A stretch of 64,000 nt of DNA from CAWCDJ01 sp963836015. Lineage in GTDB: Bacteria; Acidobacteriota; Terriglobia; Bryobacterales; Bryobacteraceae. The DNA is taken from the NCBI GenBank assembly GCA_963836015.1, contig CAWIIF010000002.1, positions 1-64,000 on the forward strand. Direction: 5' to 3'. The notes beneath the pieces were generated by a model. It did no database searches and had not been told where the DNA came from. It was given only the letters and a program-made list of their open reading frames with translations. Of the stretch, positions 36,298-45,518 are shown piece by piece; positions within the stretch are counted from its first letter, which is position 1; every line of letters starts with the position of its first letter. A program made the position numbers and the translations under genes.

Positions 36298-39200
36298 AGG
36301 GGATTCTCGTACTCGCGGCGCTGGCGATCCCGGCCGCGGCCCAAGTGGGGTCCGCGACCCTCACGGGCACGGTTCTCGACCCATCCTCGGGAGCGGTCCC
36401 GGGCGCGAAAATCACGATTGTGAACGCGGCGACTGGTTTCACTCGAAATACGGTGACCAGCGCCCGCGGCGACTACTGGTTCGACTCCCTCCAGCCGGGG
36501 CCGTATACGCTCGCGGCGCGCAAGGCGGGGTTTGCGGAGTACCGGGCTCAGGATGTGAGGCTTCAGGTGGATCAGGCGGCACGCCTCGACATCCGCATGG
36601 TTCTCAGCGCAGCCGGCGGCGAGAGCATCACGGTGTCGGGCGTCCTGTCGGCCGTCCAGACGGAAGAGGCTTCCATCGGATACCGCATGGACCAGTCGCG
36701 GATCGCCGACCTGCCGCTGGCATCGCGCAATGTCATCTCGCTGGTCACCCTGGGGCCGGGTGCGATTCCGCGCCAGCTCGGCGGCTTCGTGCATGACGTG
36801 AACAACGACGTGCAGGAGGGTTCGCGCGGCTCGGTGGCCTTGAATCCGCCGATCAACGGCAGCCGCTCTACGATGAACACGTTTCTGCTGGATGGCGCGT
36901 ATAACACGGACCGGAACACTTACTCGCTGGCCGTATACCCGCCGATGGATTCGGTGCGCGAGTTTCACATTCAATCGTCACTGGCGGCGGCCGAGTTTCC
37001 GCAGTCCGGCGGAGGCGTCATCGATGTAGTGACCAAATCCGGCGCGAAGACGCTGCATGGGAGCGGGTTCGAGTACTTCAGGAACGAAGCTTCCGATGCG
37101 CGCAACTATTTCGACAACCCGGCGCTGCCGCGTCCTATCTTCCGGCAGAACGAGTTTGGAGCCTCGCTCGGCGGTCCCGTGCCGGGTTGGAAGAACACCT
37201 TCTTTTACGGGGCCTACGAGGGGCACCGCCAAAAGTCCGGGACGTCGGGGGCGGCCATCGTCCCGGATGCGGCCACTCGCGCCGGAGACTTCGGCAGGCA
37301 GAACGCGATTTACGATCCACTCGCAGCGCACACGCCCTTTCCGGGAAACCGCATTCCGGCCGTCCGGATCGATCCTATCGCCACGACGTTTCTGACGCGC
37401 TACGAGCCGCTTCCCAACAGCGATGCGGCTTCCGGCAACTACCTGGATGCCACACCCAACACGAACAACGACGACTCCGCATCGGGCCGCGTCGACCACC
37501 AGTTCGGCCGGTGGGGTACGCTGACCGGGCGGTATACATTCAACGGTGAGGGCAACCGCATTGCCGGCTCGTTCCCCCTGCTGCCCTTCGCCGAGCAGGT
37601 GCGCGCGCAGCAGGCGGCCCTGGCTTACAGCGCCGCGGGCGCGTCGTGGCTGGACGAGACGCGGGCCGCCTTTACGCGGTTGAGGCTCTACGACGTTCCC
37701 GAGACCGCGTTCCGCGACAACGTGGCGCGCGACCTCGGTCTGGCGAACCCGCCCACCGACCCGTTCAGCTTCGGGTTGCCTTACTTCAACGCCACCGATT
37801 ACTCGATGGTTACGGATTCGCCGACTCTGCCGCAGGTGCAGCGCGACAACCTATGGCAGGTGTCGAACAGCTTCTCCTGGCTGCGCGGGCGCCACACCCT
37901 GAAGTTCGGAGGCGACTGGCTCCATTTCCAATTGAACTACCTGCAAAGCAACCTGACGCGCGGGGAGTATACCTACACCGGTGTGTTCACCAGCCTGGAT
38001 GGCTCCGGCACCGGATCGGGGGATCCGTTCGCCGACTTTCTCCTTGGATATCCGCAGCTCACGACGCGCACCGGCGGCTCCGGACAGGGTTACCTGCGGC
38101 AGAATGTGTACGCCGGGTTTGCGCAGGACACCTTCCGCATTGCGCCGCGCCTGACCGTGACGCTGGGCAGCCGGTATGAATATGCGGCCCCCTATACGGA
38201 AGCGCGCGACCGGATGCTGAATCTCGATTACTCCACGCTGCCGGCTCCGCCGCGCCTGATACCGGTTCGTACGGGGTCGCGTCCCGACCGCAACAACTTC
38301 GCGCCGCGCGCCGGAATCGCCTGGCAACTGCCGCGGTTGTTCGGCCTGGAAGGGGCCACAGTTCTGCGCGCGGGATATGGCATCTACTACAGTCCCGAGA
38401 TCGCGGTCGAGAGCTACGACCTGATCCTGAACGGGCTTCTGACCGAAGCGAACGAGACGCAGGGCGACCGCGCACCGGTGCTGACCACGCGCGACGGATT
38501 CCCCAAGACCTCCGCGAGCGGCTTCCCCAGCTATTTCGGACTCGACCCGAACGCGCGCACGCCCTACGTCCAGCAATGGAATGCCGCCTTGCAGAGGGAA
38601 CTGCCCGGGAAGGTGGTCCTCGAGCTGGCCTATGTGGGGTCGAAGGGCACCAAGCTCGGACGCTATCGCCAGTTCAATACGCCGGCGCACGTGGAGACCG
38701 GCGAGAACCTGCCGCCGCGGCCGGGCGACCTGCAAGCCTTGCGCACGTTTCCGTCGCTCGGGAGGATTATCCAGCGACAGCATATCGCCAACTCGTCGTA
38801 TCAGTCGCTTCAGGTCAAGGCCGAAAAGAACCTCTCGGCGCGCTTCTCGCTGCTGGCGAGTTTCGTCTGGTCGAAATCGATCGACGATGCGGATGGCGTG
38901 ATTCCCGGGCTGTTCGACAGCGTCGGCGCGCAGGACGAGAGAAACCTGCGGCTGGAACGCGGGCTCTCGTTTTTCAATGCGGGCCGCCGGGTCAGCGCCG
39001 GCTACGTTTTCCGGCTGCCTGCCGCGCGGTTTGCCGGACCGCTGCTGCGGGCCTGGTCGATCAGCGGCACCGTGACGCTGCAGGACGGCACGCCGCTCAA
39101 CCCGTTCTACTTCGCGCTGGATTTCGCCAACTCGGGAACGCCGAACCGGCCCAATATCGTTCCCGGCCAGAGCATTTCGCTCCCCCGCAGCCTGCGGAAC

Positions 39201-39497
39201 GCCGAACAGTTTTTCAATACCGGGGCTTTTGCCGCGCCGGCGCCCTACACGTTCGGGAATGCCGGCCGCGACAGCATTCCGGGACCGGGCAATAACATTT
39301 TCGATATCGCTCTCCACCGGCAGTTCCGGATTCGCGAGGGCCACACCGTGGAGGTCCGTGCCGAGAGCTTCAACGTATTCAACCACCCCAATTGGGGCAT
39401 CCCCGGACCCAACCCGGACTTCGGGCCGTTCTTCGGCAAGATCTTCACCTCGGGCGAGCCGCGCCGCATGCAGTTGGCCCTACGGTACGATTTCTGA
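36294..39497 (+). CDS. Oar-type TonB-dependent outer-membrane receptor
   Basis: 1067 aa. Signal peptide (ILVLAALAIPAAAQ), a carboxypeptidase-regulatory domain (about 20-105: TLTGTVLDPSSGAVPGAKIT), a plug domain (LPLASRNVISLVTLGPG, STMNTFLLDGAYN, GGGVIDVVTKSG) and a large beta-barrel ending RRMQLALRYDF with a terminal Phe, as needed for barrel assembly. Acidobacteria have many such receptors, thought to take up or move large glycans or proteins. The tight overlap with a kinase gene is unusual. ATG 36294 overlaps the kinase stop. Confidence 0.93.
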   Translation: MKGILVLAALAIPAAAQVGSATLTGTVLDPSSGAVPGAKITIVNAATGFTRNTVTSARGDYWFDSLQPGPYTLAARKAGFAEYRAQDVRLQVDQAARLDIRMVLSAAGGESITVSGVLSAVQTEEASIGYRMDQSRIADLPLASRNVISLVTLGPGAIPRQLGGFVHDVNNDVQEGSRGSVALNPPINGSRSTMNTFLLDGAYNTDRNTYSLAVYPPMDSVREFHIQSSLAAAEFPQSGGGVIDVVTKSGAKTLHGSGFEYFRNEASDARNYFDNPALPRPIFRQNEFGASLGGPVPGWKNTFFYGAYEGHRQKSGTSGAAIVPDAATRAGDFGRQNAIYDPLAAHTPFPGNRIPAVRIDPIATTFLTRYEPLPNSDAASGNYLDATPNTNNDDSASGRVDHQFGRWGTLTGRYTFNGEGNRIAGSFPLLPFAEQVRAQQAALAYSAAGASWLDETRAAFTRLRLYDVPETAFRDNVARDLGLANPPTDPFSFGLPYFNATDYSMVTDSPTLPQVQRDNLWQVSNSFSWLRGRHTLKFGGDWLHFQLNYLQSNLTRGEYTYTGVFTSLDGSGTGSGDPFADFLLGYPQLTTRTGGSGQGYLRQNVYAGFAQDTFRIAPRLTVTLGSRYEYAAPYTEARDRMLNLDYSTLPAPPRLIPVRTGSRPDRNNFAPRAGIAWQLPRLFGLEGATVLRAGYGIYYSPEIAVESYDLILNGLLTEANETQGDRAPVLTTRDGFPKTSASGFPSYFGLDPNARTPYVQQWNAALQRELPGKVVLELAYVGSKGTKLGRYRQFNTPAHVETGENLPPRPGDLQALRTFPSLGRIIQRQHIANSSYQSLQVKAEKNLSARFSLLASFVWSKSIDDADGVIPGLFDSVGAQDERNLRLERGLSFFNAGRRVSAGYVFRLPAARFAGPLLRAWSISGTVTLQDGTPLNPFYFALDFANSGTPNRPNIVPGQSISLPRSLRNAEQFFNTGAFAAPAPYTFGNAGRDSIPGPGNNIFDIALHRQFRIREGHTVEVRAESFNVFNHPNWGIPGPNPDFGPFFGKIFTSGEPRRMQLALRYDF

Positions 39498-39549
39498 TCC
39501 GGGGAACCGATGGCCGGATTGCCGTGAACTGCCCGCCGCGGCGGGCGCC

Positions 39550-41937
39550 GTGCTGGCCGCATTGCACCTGGGAGAGCCTCGCCCCGAAAGACTGGAGGGT
39601 GCGAGCGATCGGGAATGGCGCGAAGCCCTGGCGTTCTGCGACCGCTCCCGGTTGACGTTGGAACTGCGCCACCTGGCGCGCGACAGGATGCCCGAATGGG
39701 TCGGCGAGCGGACCGATGCGGACGCCGCCAAAAACCTGGCCCGGCTCAAGACCATTCAGGATCTGTACCGCAGCCTCTCCAGCCATCTCTCCGAAGTTGC
39801 CATCGATTTCGTCGCGCTGAAAGGTCTTACGCAGTGCCCGGACTTCGGTTCGGAGCCGGAAACGCGCGTACAGTACGACGTCGACCTTTACGCTCCGCCG
39901 CACCTGGTGCACTCGGCGCGCGATGTGCTGCTCGCTCGCGGGTTCGAATCCATCGAAGGCATGGACGGCTTTCCCACCGATCACCTGCCCGCTTTGATTC
40001 GCAAGACAGGCTGGCAGTGGCGCGGCGACTACTTCGATCCCGAGATCCCGCTCGGCGTGGACCTGCATTTCCGGTTCTGGAATTCGGAGGTAGAAAGGCT
40101 CGCCGCGCCCGGTGTCGACGAGTTCTGGCAGCGCCGCACGCCGCGCGCCATGGCGGGCATGGCGCTGCCGGTCCTGTGTGCGCCGGATGCGCTCGGTTAT
40201 GCGGCTCTGCACCTTTTGCGGCATTTGCTGCGCGGTAGTGCGGGTCCATTCCACGTACTGGAGATGGCGCGATTCCTGCACCTGCATGCCCGCGACGACG
40301 CGTTCTGGAACTGGTGGCGCGGACTGCACGCGCCGGAGCTTCGCCGCCTGGAGGCGGTGGCGTTCCGACTGGCCGTGGAATGGTTCGGGGGCGGCGTGCC
40401 CGAGGCGGTTGCCGAGGAATGGGAGAAACTGCCGGCGTCCACTTCGGCCTGGTTCGACGAGTCTGCGCTTTCGCCCGCCACGGTCGAGTTTTCGCCGAAC
40501 AAGGACGAACTGTGGCTTCATCTGAGCCTGCTTGCCTCGCGGCGCGACCGTTGGGCGGTTGCCCGCCGCCGCCTCGTGCCCGAGCGCCTTCCCGGTCCGG
40601 TGGACGCGGTTTACGTGCAGGAATCGCAAATGAATTGGCGCCTTCGTGCCCGGAAGCGCTTCCGCTACGCCGTCTACTGTGCCGGAAGGGTCCGGCATCA
40701 CCTGCTCACTCTGCCGCGGACCGCCGTAACGGGCTGGCGTCTCTGGCGTCGCGATGCGGCGTTGGGCAGTGAGTTCTGGAGTTTCCTGGCGGCCGGCGTC
40801 GCATTCAATTTCGGGCTCTTCATCTTCGTACTGCTCTATAACCTGCGCCTGCTGGACATCGGGTATCGAGAGGATTTTCTGGGCCTGTTGAACGGCGCGG
40901 CGACGATCGGAACGGTGGCCGGGACGCTGCCCGCCGCGTGGGTATTGCGCCGGGCCGGGCTGCGGAACACGCTGGTGGGGACCTTTGCGGCGTGCTCCGT
41001 GCTGGTGGTGCTGCGGTCGCTGGCCACCGGGCGTGTGCCGCTGATCGGGCTATCCCTGGCCTGGGGCCTGGCGTTTTCCGTGTGGGCGGTGGCGTTTGCG
41101 CCGATGATCGCGGCGGCGGTGCCCGCGAAGCGAAGGCCCGCGGCGTTCAGTGTGTTCTTCTCGTGCATGTTCGCAACCGGCATTGCCGCGGATTGGATTG
41201 GCGGAAGGCTTCCGGGAGTCCTGCACGGAAAGCAGCCGGCGCTCCTGCTCTCGGCGGCGCTGGTGGCGGCGGCGCTGTGGCCGGCGCTGCGCTTGAAATC
41301 GGACGCGCCGGAGCGTGCGGCGGCGCGGATCTATCCGCGCGGGCGATTCCTGGCACGCTATCTGGGTGCGTTTGCGGTGTGGAACCTGGCGACCGGCGCG
41401 TTCAATCCGTTTGCCAACGCCTTCTTCGCCAGGCAGCACGTGCCCGTCGAACAGATCGGCACGATCTTCTCGGCCTCGCAACTGGCACAGGCGGGCGCCG
41501 TGCTGCTGGCGCCGGTCGTATTCCGGTATGCCGGCTTGATCGGCGGAGTGGTGTACATGATGCTGGCCACTGCCGGCGGTCTGGCCGGGCTGGCGGCGGG
41601 GCCGGCCGGCGCGACACTGGCGATGTCGTTCATCGGCTACATGGTGTTCCAGTGGATGAGCGAGCCGGGTCTCAGTACGCTGCTGATGAACCAGGTCGAG
41701 GAGCGCGAGCGGGGCGGCGCGGCAGCGATGAACTACCTGGTGGCCTTTTCAGCGCAGGCCGTGGCTTCGATCGCCGGAGGGCAGTTGCTGGCGAGCTTCG
41801 GGTACGGGCGCGTCCTGGCGGGAGCGGCCGGTGTGGCGGTGGCGGCTGCCTTGCTGTTCCGCCGCCTGCCCGGCGTCAGTTCCGCGCGAAGCTCGCCAGA
41901 GTGTCCAGAACCTGCTGCTGGTAGCGCGCCAGAGTGA
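39550..41937 (+). CDS. Nucleotidyltransferase (NTP_transf_5-like)-MFS transporter fusion
   Basis: About 795 aa from GTG 39550. Residues 1-~400 look like the uncharacterised nucleotidyltransferase family PF14907: IDFVALKGLTQ (LKG at 90-92) and QYDVDLYAP with the D-x-D metal pair at 110 and 112. Residues ~405-785 form a 12-helix MFS transporter (FWSFLAAGVAFNFGLFIF, AVWNLATGAFNPFANAFFAR, MAMSFIGYMVFQWM-like end). A single protein joining both is unusual. ATG 39510 with GGGGA upstream opens MAGLP but stops at once; one extra base near 39520 would link it to this frame (RELPAAAGAV), so the true start may be 39510. Confidence 0.75.
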   Translation: MLAALHLGEPRPERLEGASDREWREALAFCDRSRLTLELRHLARDRMPEWVGERTDADAAKNLARLKTIQDLYRSLSSHLSEVAIDFVALKGLTQCPDFGSEPETRVQYDVDLYAPPHLVHSARDVLLARGFESIEGMDGFPTDHLPALIRKTGWQWRGDYFDPEIPLGVDLHFRFWNSEVERLAAPGVDEFWQRRTPRAMAGMALPVLCAPDALGYAALHLLRHLLRGSAGPFHVLEMARFLHLHARDDAFWNWWRGLHAPELRRLEAVAFRLAVEWFGGGVPEAVAEEWEKLPASTSAWFDESALSPATVEFSPNKDELWLHLSLLASRRDRWAVARRRLVPERLPGPVDAVYVQESQMNWRLRARKRFRYAVYCAGRVRHHLLTLPRTAVTGWRLWRRDAALGSEFWSFLAAGVAFNFGLFIFVLLYNLRLLDIGYREDFLGLLNGAATIGTVAGTLPAAWVLRRAGLRNTLVGTFAACSVLVVLRSLATGRVPLIGLSLAWGLAFSVWAVAFAPMIAAAVPAKRRPAAFSVFFSCMFATGIAADWIGGRLPGVLHGKQPALLLSAALVAAALWPALRLKSDAPERAAARIYPRGRFLARYLGAFAVWNLATGAFNPFANAFFARQHVPVEQIGTIFSASQLAQAGAVLLAPVVFRYAGLIGGVVYMMLATAGGLAGLAAGPAGATLAMSFIGYMVFQWMSEPGLSTLLMNQVEERERGGAAAMNYLVAFSAQAVASIAGGQLLASFGYGRVLAGAAGVAVAAALLFRRLPGVSSARSSPECPEPAAGSAPE

Positions 41938-42989
41938 AGCGCCGGGTCCAGGTTTGACGGGCTCCCTCGGACATGCTCGCGATGCGCTCGGGAGGGCCGG
42001 TCAAGAGATGTGATGGCGTGGCGGGCGAGCTCCTCGTCCGTCTTTGCCAGCAGCCCGTTGACGCCGTGCTCGACGACTTCCGGTATGCCGCCGGAGCAGC
42101 GGGCGATCACTGGGATTCCCGCGGAGAAGGCTTCGAGGATCACCCTGGTGGTGGCCTCGTACGCGGCTGAAGGCACCATCACGAGATCCAATTCTGCCAG
42201 GGCTGCGTAAATGTCGCTGGTCCATCCGCGAAATTCCAGAGGGAGGCCGGCCGCCGACTGCCGCAAGTCCGATTCGTAGCGCGAGGCGCCTGGCGTGGAA
42301 AAGAGCGGCGCTCCGACGATCAGGAACCGGCAATCAGGAACGGCCCGGTGGATGCGCCCGGCGGCCTTGATGAATTCCCGCTGGCCCTTTTCCGGGGCGA
42401 TCCTTCCGATGCAGCCGATCGCCAATCCCTTTCCCGGCACACCGCGGGCTGGAATCGCGGGCGGCCCTGCCACGCCGTTGTAGATCACCCTGACGCGGCC
42501 GGGTCCCGCGAACTTGCGCCAGGGCTGCGCCACGAACTCGCAGCAGGCGATCACCCGGGCCTCGGCGCGCCGCAGACTCGCGCCCGCGAGACGGCGCGCC
42601 CCGCGCGACGGGACATAGCTGTGAGAGTGGAAGACTACCGGTGTTCGCGTATCCGCGAGCGCCGTGGCGGGCAGCAGGCGCGGTCCATTGATGTACAGCA
42701 CGTCGGGCCTGAACTGCGCGGACATCTTTTCGATCTGGCGGATCAGGTGCGGACTCTCCAGAAGGTAGCGGGCGGTATCGGTGATCGTCTTCCGTCCCGC
42801 GGTGTACGGGCCGCAGGTTATGCTTCCGGTTGGCACCTGCAGTGCGTCGAAGCGGCCGATCAGCTCGCCATCGCCCGGCAGGCCGGCCATCACGTCCCAT
42901 CCCCGCTCGTGCATCGCGGGCAGGAGCTCCAGCAGGCATTGCTGGGCGCCTCCCGGGTCGCTGAACTGATCGAGCAGCAGGACTCTCAT
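41876..42989 (-). pseudogene. GT4 glycosyltransferase with one-base frameshift near the C-terminus
   Basis: Retaining glycosyltransferase: MRVLLLDQFSDPGGAQQCLL at the N-terminus (acceptor side), then GCIGRIAPEKGQREFIKAAG, FRGWTSDIYAALAELDLVMV and ATTRVILEAFSAGIPVIARC in the sugar-nucleotide half. After HAITSL near 42002 the expected sequence TGPPERIASMSEGARQTW is in another frame, ending ASFARN at TGA 41876. One extra base at about 41998-42004 accounts for it. ATG 42989 overlaps the ligase stop (ATGA). Confidence 0.85.
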
Positions 42990-44374
42990 CCGCGTATCGC
43001 CAGGGCCAGGACCCAGAAATAGACCGGGAGCACGCGCCAGTAAGTCAGCAGATCGCCGGAGAGCATCTGCACGGCCTCCCCCGCCCAGAAACAGAGGATC
43101 CAGGTGCCGAGAAAGGCGGTGCGCGGATTCACGGAATGCGAGGCGCGGTTCGCCGACCGCAGGATCGCCGCGTGAAGTAACAGCAGGGCGCCCAACCCGG
43201 CGACGCCCGTTTCCACCAGCAGGCTGAAGTACATGTTGTCCGCCACCAGCGGGCCGCCGAGATAGTTGGTGTAGGGGAGCGTCTTGTATCCGACGCCGAA
43301 GAACGCCTGCCAGGGATGCATCTCCACCCATCCGGCGAGCGCCTGCCAGCTCGCGACGCGTCCCGAGAGGACTCCCGCGGTGGCCGTGAAGAAGAACTCG
43401 GCCGATGCGGAGATCCGCTGCCAGTAAACCTGGGCGAAGCGCGGGAAGATTTCCCAGGTAAGGAACGCAGCGGCTGAGGCGAAGGCGGCCAGGCGCCACA
43501 GGCGGATCCGCGCACGGTTCCGCCACGTCAGAACTGCCAGCGCCACCAGCAGGTTTACGAGCGAACCGCGCGAGTAGGAGAGGACGAGCGCGGCGAAGAA
43601 GATTGCTCCCGCGGCGAAGAGTGCCTTGCGACCCACCGGGGCTTCGCCGCGCGGCCGCGAGAATGCGACGGCGATCATGACCAGGAAGAAGGCGCAAAAA
43701 TTACCCAGCGTGCTGGCCTCGTAGAACAGCCCTTGCGCGCGGCGGTAGACGCCGGAATCCAGCCAGACGAACTGCGGCCCGTAGCCGGCCGGGGCGGGGA
43801 ACTGAAAATAGAAATCGACGCACGCGAACAGGGCCGAAGCGGCCGCGATCCAGTAGAGCGGGGGCAGCAGGCGCCATCCGTCCGCGCCGGCCGCCGGTCC
43901 GCTTGCCGTGTAGAAGAACACGTATACGGGGATCGCGAACAGGGCTACGCGCGCCAGGCTTCCGGCGGCGACGGTGGCCCCTGAATCCACCGCTGCGAAT
44001 GCCACGCTGGCCAGCAGGATCGAAAACAGAAGCAGCATGGCGCCGTGGAGCGCGGAAGGGTCGAACTTCCAATCGCCCAGCCAGAGCGCACCCGCCAGCA
44101 ACCCCAGCGCGGCGAATACCAGGGACGGGTGCGGCCCGGAGTTTCCGATCGGGATGGGCAGAGGGGGAAGCAGAAGAGCGGCGGCAAAAAAGGCGGCGAT
44201 CCAGCGCTCGGGCCGGTGGAGCGTCCACCAGGCGAGCGGGATCAGGAACGCCGGCGCGGCGAGGGCGGCTTTTAAGGGAAGGCCGGGTGCGGTCGCGACG
44301 GCGGCGGCCCACATTCCGAACAGGAGGGCGGCGGGCCAGGACGAGCGGCGGGGCGCCGCGATTGCGTCAAACAT
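42986..44374 (-). CDS. O-antigen ligase/polymerase-like membrane protein
   Basis: 462 aa with about 10-12 membrane helices and the Wzy_C-type periplasmic loop (about 330-385: RVASWQALAGWVEMHPWQAF, FGVGYKTLPYTN). Such proteins polymerise or ligate polysaccharide repeat units at the outer face of the inner membrane. It overlaps both the glycosyltransferase (downstream) and the Wzz-like gene (upstream), so the three minus-strand genes form one operon. Confidence 0.85.
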   Translation of the reverse strand: MFDAIAAPRRSSWPAALLFGMWAAAVATAPGLPLKAALAAPAFLIPLAWWTLHRPERWIAAFFAAALLLPPLPIPIGNSGPHPSLVFAALGLLAGALWLGDWKFDPSALHGAMLLLFSILLASVAFAAVDSGATVAAGSLARVALFAIPVYVFFYTASGPAAGADGWRLLPPLYWIAAASALFACVDFYFQFPAPAGYGPQFVWLDSGVYRRAQGLFYEASTLGNFCAFFLVMIAVAFSRPRGEAPVGRKALFAAGAIFFAALVLSYSRGSLVNLLVALAVLTWRNRARIRLWRLAAFASAAAFLTWEIFPRFAQVYWQRISASAEFFFTATAGVLSGRVASWQALAGWVEMHPWQAFFGVGYKTLPYTNYLGGPLVADNMYFSLLVETGVAGLGALLLLHAAILRSANRASHSVNPRTAFLGTWILCFWAGEAVQMLSGDLLTYWRVLPVYFWVLALAIRG

Positions 44375-45491
44375 CCCGGGCCTTGACCGCGCGGTAGGCG
44401 CCGCGCCGCTCGCTCGCCCGCTGATCCTGGTAAGTGACGGAGAGCAGGAGATAGGCCGACGGCAGCAGCAGTCCGAGGAGCAGCGCAGCGGCGGCGTTCA
44501 AGGGCAGGTTCGGCGAGGACGGCCTCTCCGGCACAACGCCCGGGTCGATGATTCGCAGGCGCTCGCCGCGGTAGCCGCTCTCGCCGCGGGCATCCCGCAG
44601 ACGGCCTTCGATGGCCTGCAAGGCGCTCTGGGCAGCCTTGCGCCGGCTTTCCACACGGTCGCGTTCCGCGGTGCGCCGGGCAAGGAGGCTCTCGCGCTGG
44701 GCTGTACGGCGCTCGAGGGATGAAAGCTGCTTCCGGAGTTCGGCCAGCCGGGCTTTAGCGCCGTCCTGTTCTTTGCGGATCTGGTCGGCCTCGGGCGCCG
44801 AAGCCTGCCGGAGACGGCTCTCATTGTCGGCGAGTTCGAGCTCCACGTTGCTCACCTGCTCCTCGAGGGCGGAGCGCGCATCGGAGGCTCCCTCGATCGC
44901 CGCTTGGAGGTCGTCCACCGGCGCCCTGGCGGCCAGTTGGGCCCACTCACGGTCTGCCGCATCGAGGCTCGCGCGCGTGTCCCGCTCCTGCTGCTCGATG
45001 GTCTGCGCGAGCTCCTGGTCGCTTTCGGACACCACCGACCGGTTGAGGGCCACGGTCGATTCCGCGAGCGATTTCGCCAGTTCGTGGGCGGTCCGGGGGT
45101 CGGGCAAAGTCGCCGAGATCTCGAGGATTCTGGTGTTGCGAACGATTCCGACATTCAGCACACGCCGCTTCAACGCTTCCATGGGCTTCGACCCCAGCAG
45201 GGTGCGCAGGCGAAACTTTTCCACGGCGGTCTGAAACATGTGGTCGCTCGACGCGAACTCTTCGTAGGTTTTGAGAGCCTCGAGGTAGACCGGGCTGACC
45301 GCCATGGCAGCCCGCAGATCCGTGCCGGCAGGCGGCTCGATCACGATGCGTGCGGTGGCGGTGTATTGCCGCGGCATCAGCAGGCTGACGGCCACGGCCA
45401 GCAGGACTGCCGCGGACGCCGATGCCGCGATCCAGCGCCAGCGCAAACGGAAGTAACTGATGTAACGAAATGCGTCAAGAGGTTCCGCCAT
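44367..45491 (-). CDS. Wzz/GumC-type chain-length determinant protein
   Basis: 374 aa polysaccharide co-polymerase. N-terminal membrane helix (WIAASASAAVLLAVAVSLLM, ~20-39), a periplasmic Wzz fold (ATARIVIEPPAGTD), an extended Glu/Arg-rich coiled coil (about 150-305) and a C-terminal membrane helix (AAALLLGLLLPSAYLLLS). No tyrosine kinase domain is fused. It sets the length of the exported polysaccharide with the adjacent polymerase-like protein. The 5' end is 27 bp from the divergent ligase-like gene. Confidence 0.9.
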   Translation of the reverse strand: MAEPLDAFRYISYFRLRWRWIAASASAAVLLAVAVSLLMPRQYTATARIVIEPPAGTDLRAAMAVSPVYLEALKTYEEFASSDHMFQTAVEKFRLRTLLGSKPMEALKRRVLNVGIVRNTRILEISATLPDPRTAHELAKSLAESTVALNRSVVSESDQELAQTIEQQERDTRASLDAADREWAQLAARAPVDDLQAAIEGASDARSALEEQVSNVELELADNESRLRQASAPEADQIRKEQDGAKARLAELRKQLSSLERRTAQRESLLARRTAERDRVESRRKAAQSALQAIEGRLRDARGESGYRGERLRIIDPGVVPERPSSPNLPLNAAAALLLGLLLPSAYLLLSVTYQDQRASERRGAYRAVKARDV

Positions 45492-45518
45492 ACGCCAGCC
45501 TGAGTTAGTGTAACCGAT

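Noticed and set aside
37851..39386. 511-codon minus-strand frame opposite the TonB receptor barrel
   Set aside because: Antisense shadow; repetitive Arg/Gly/Val composition and no domain.
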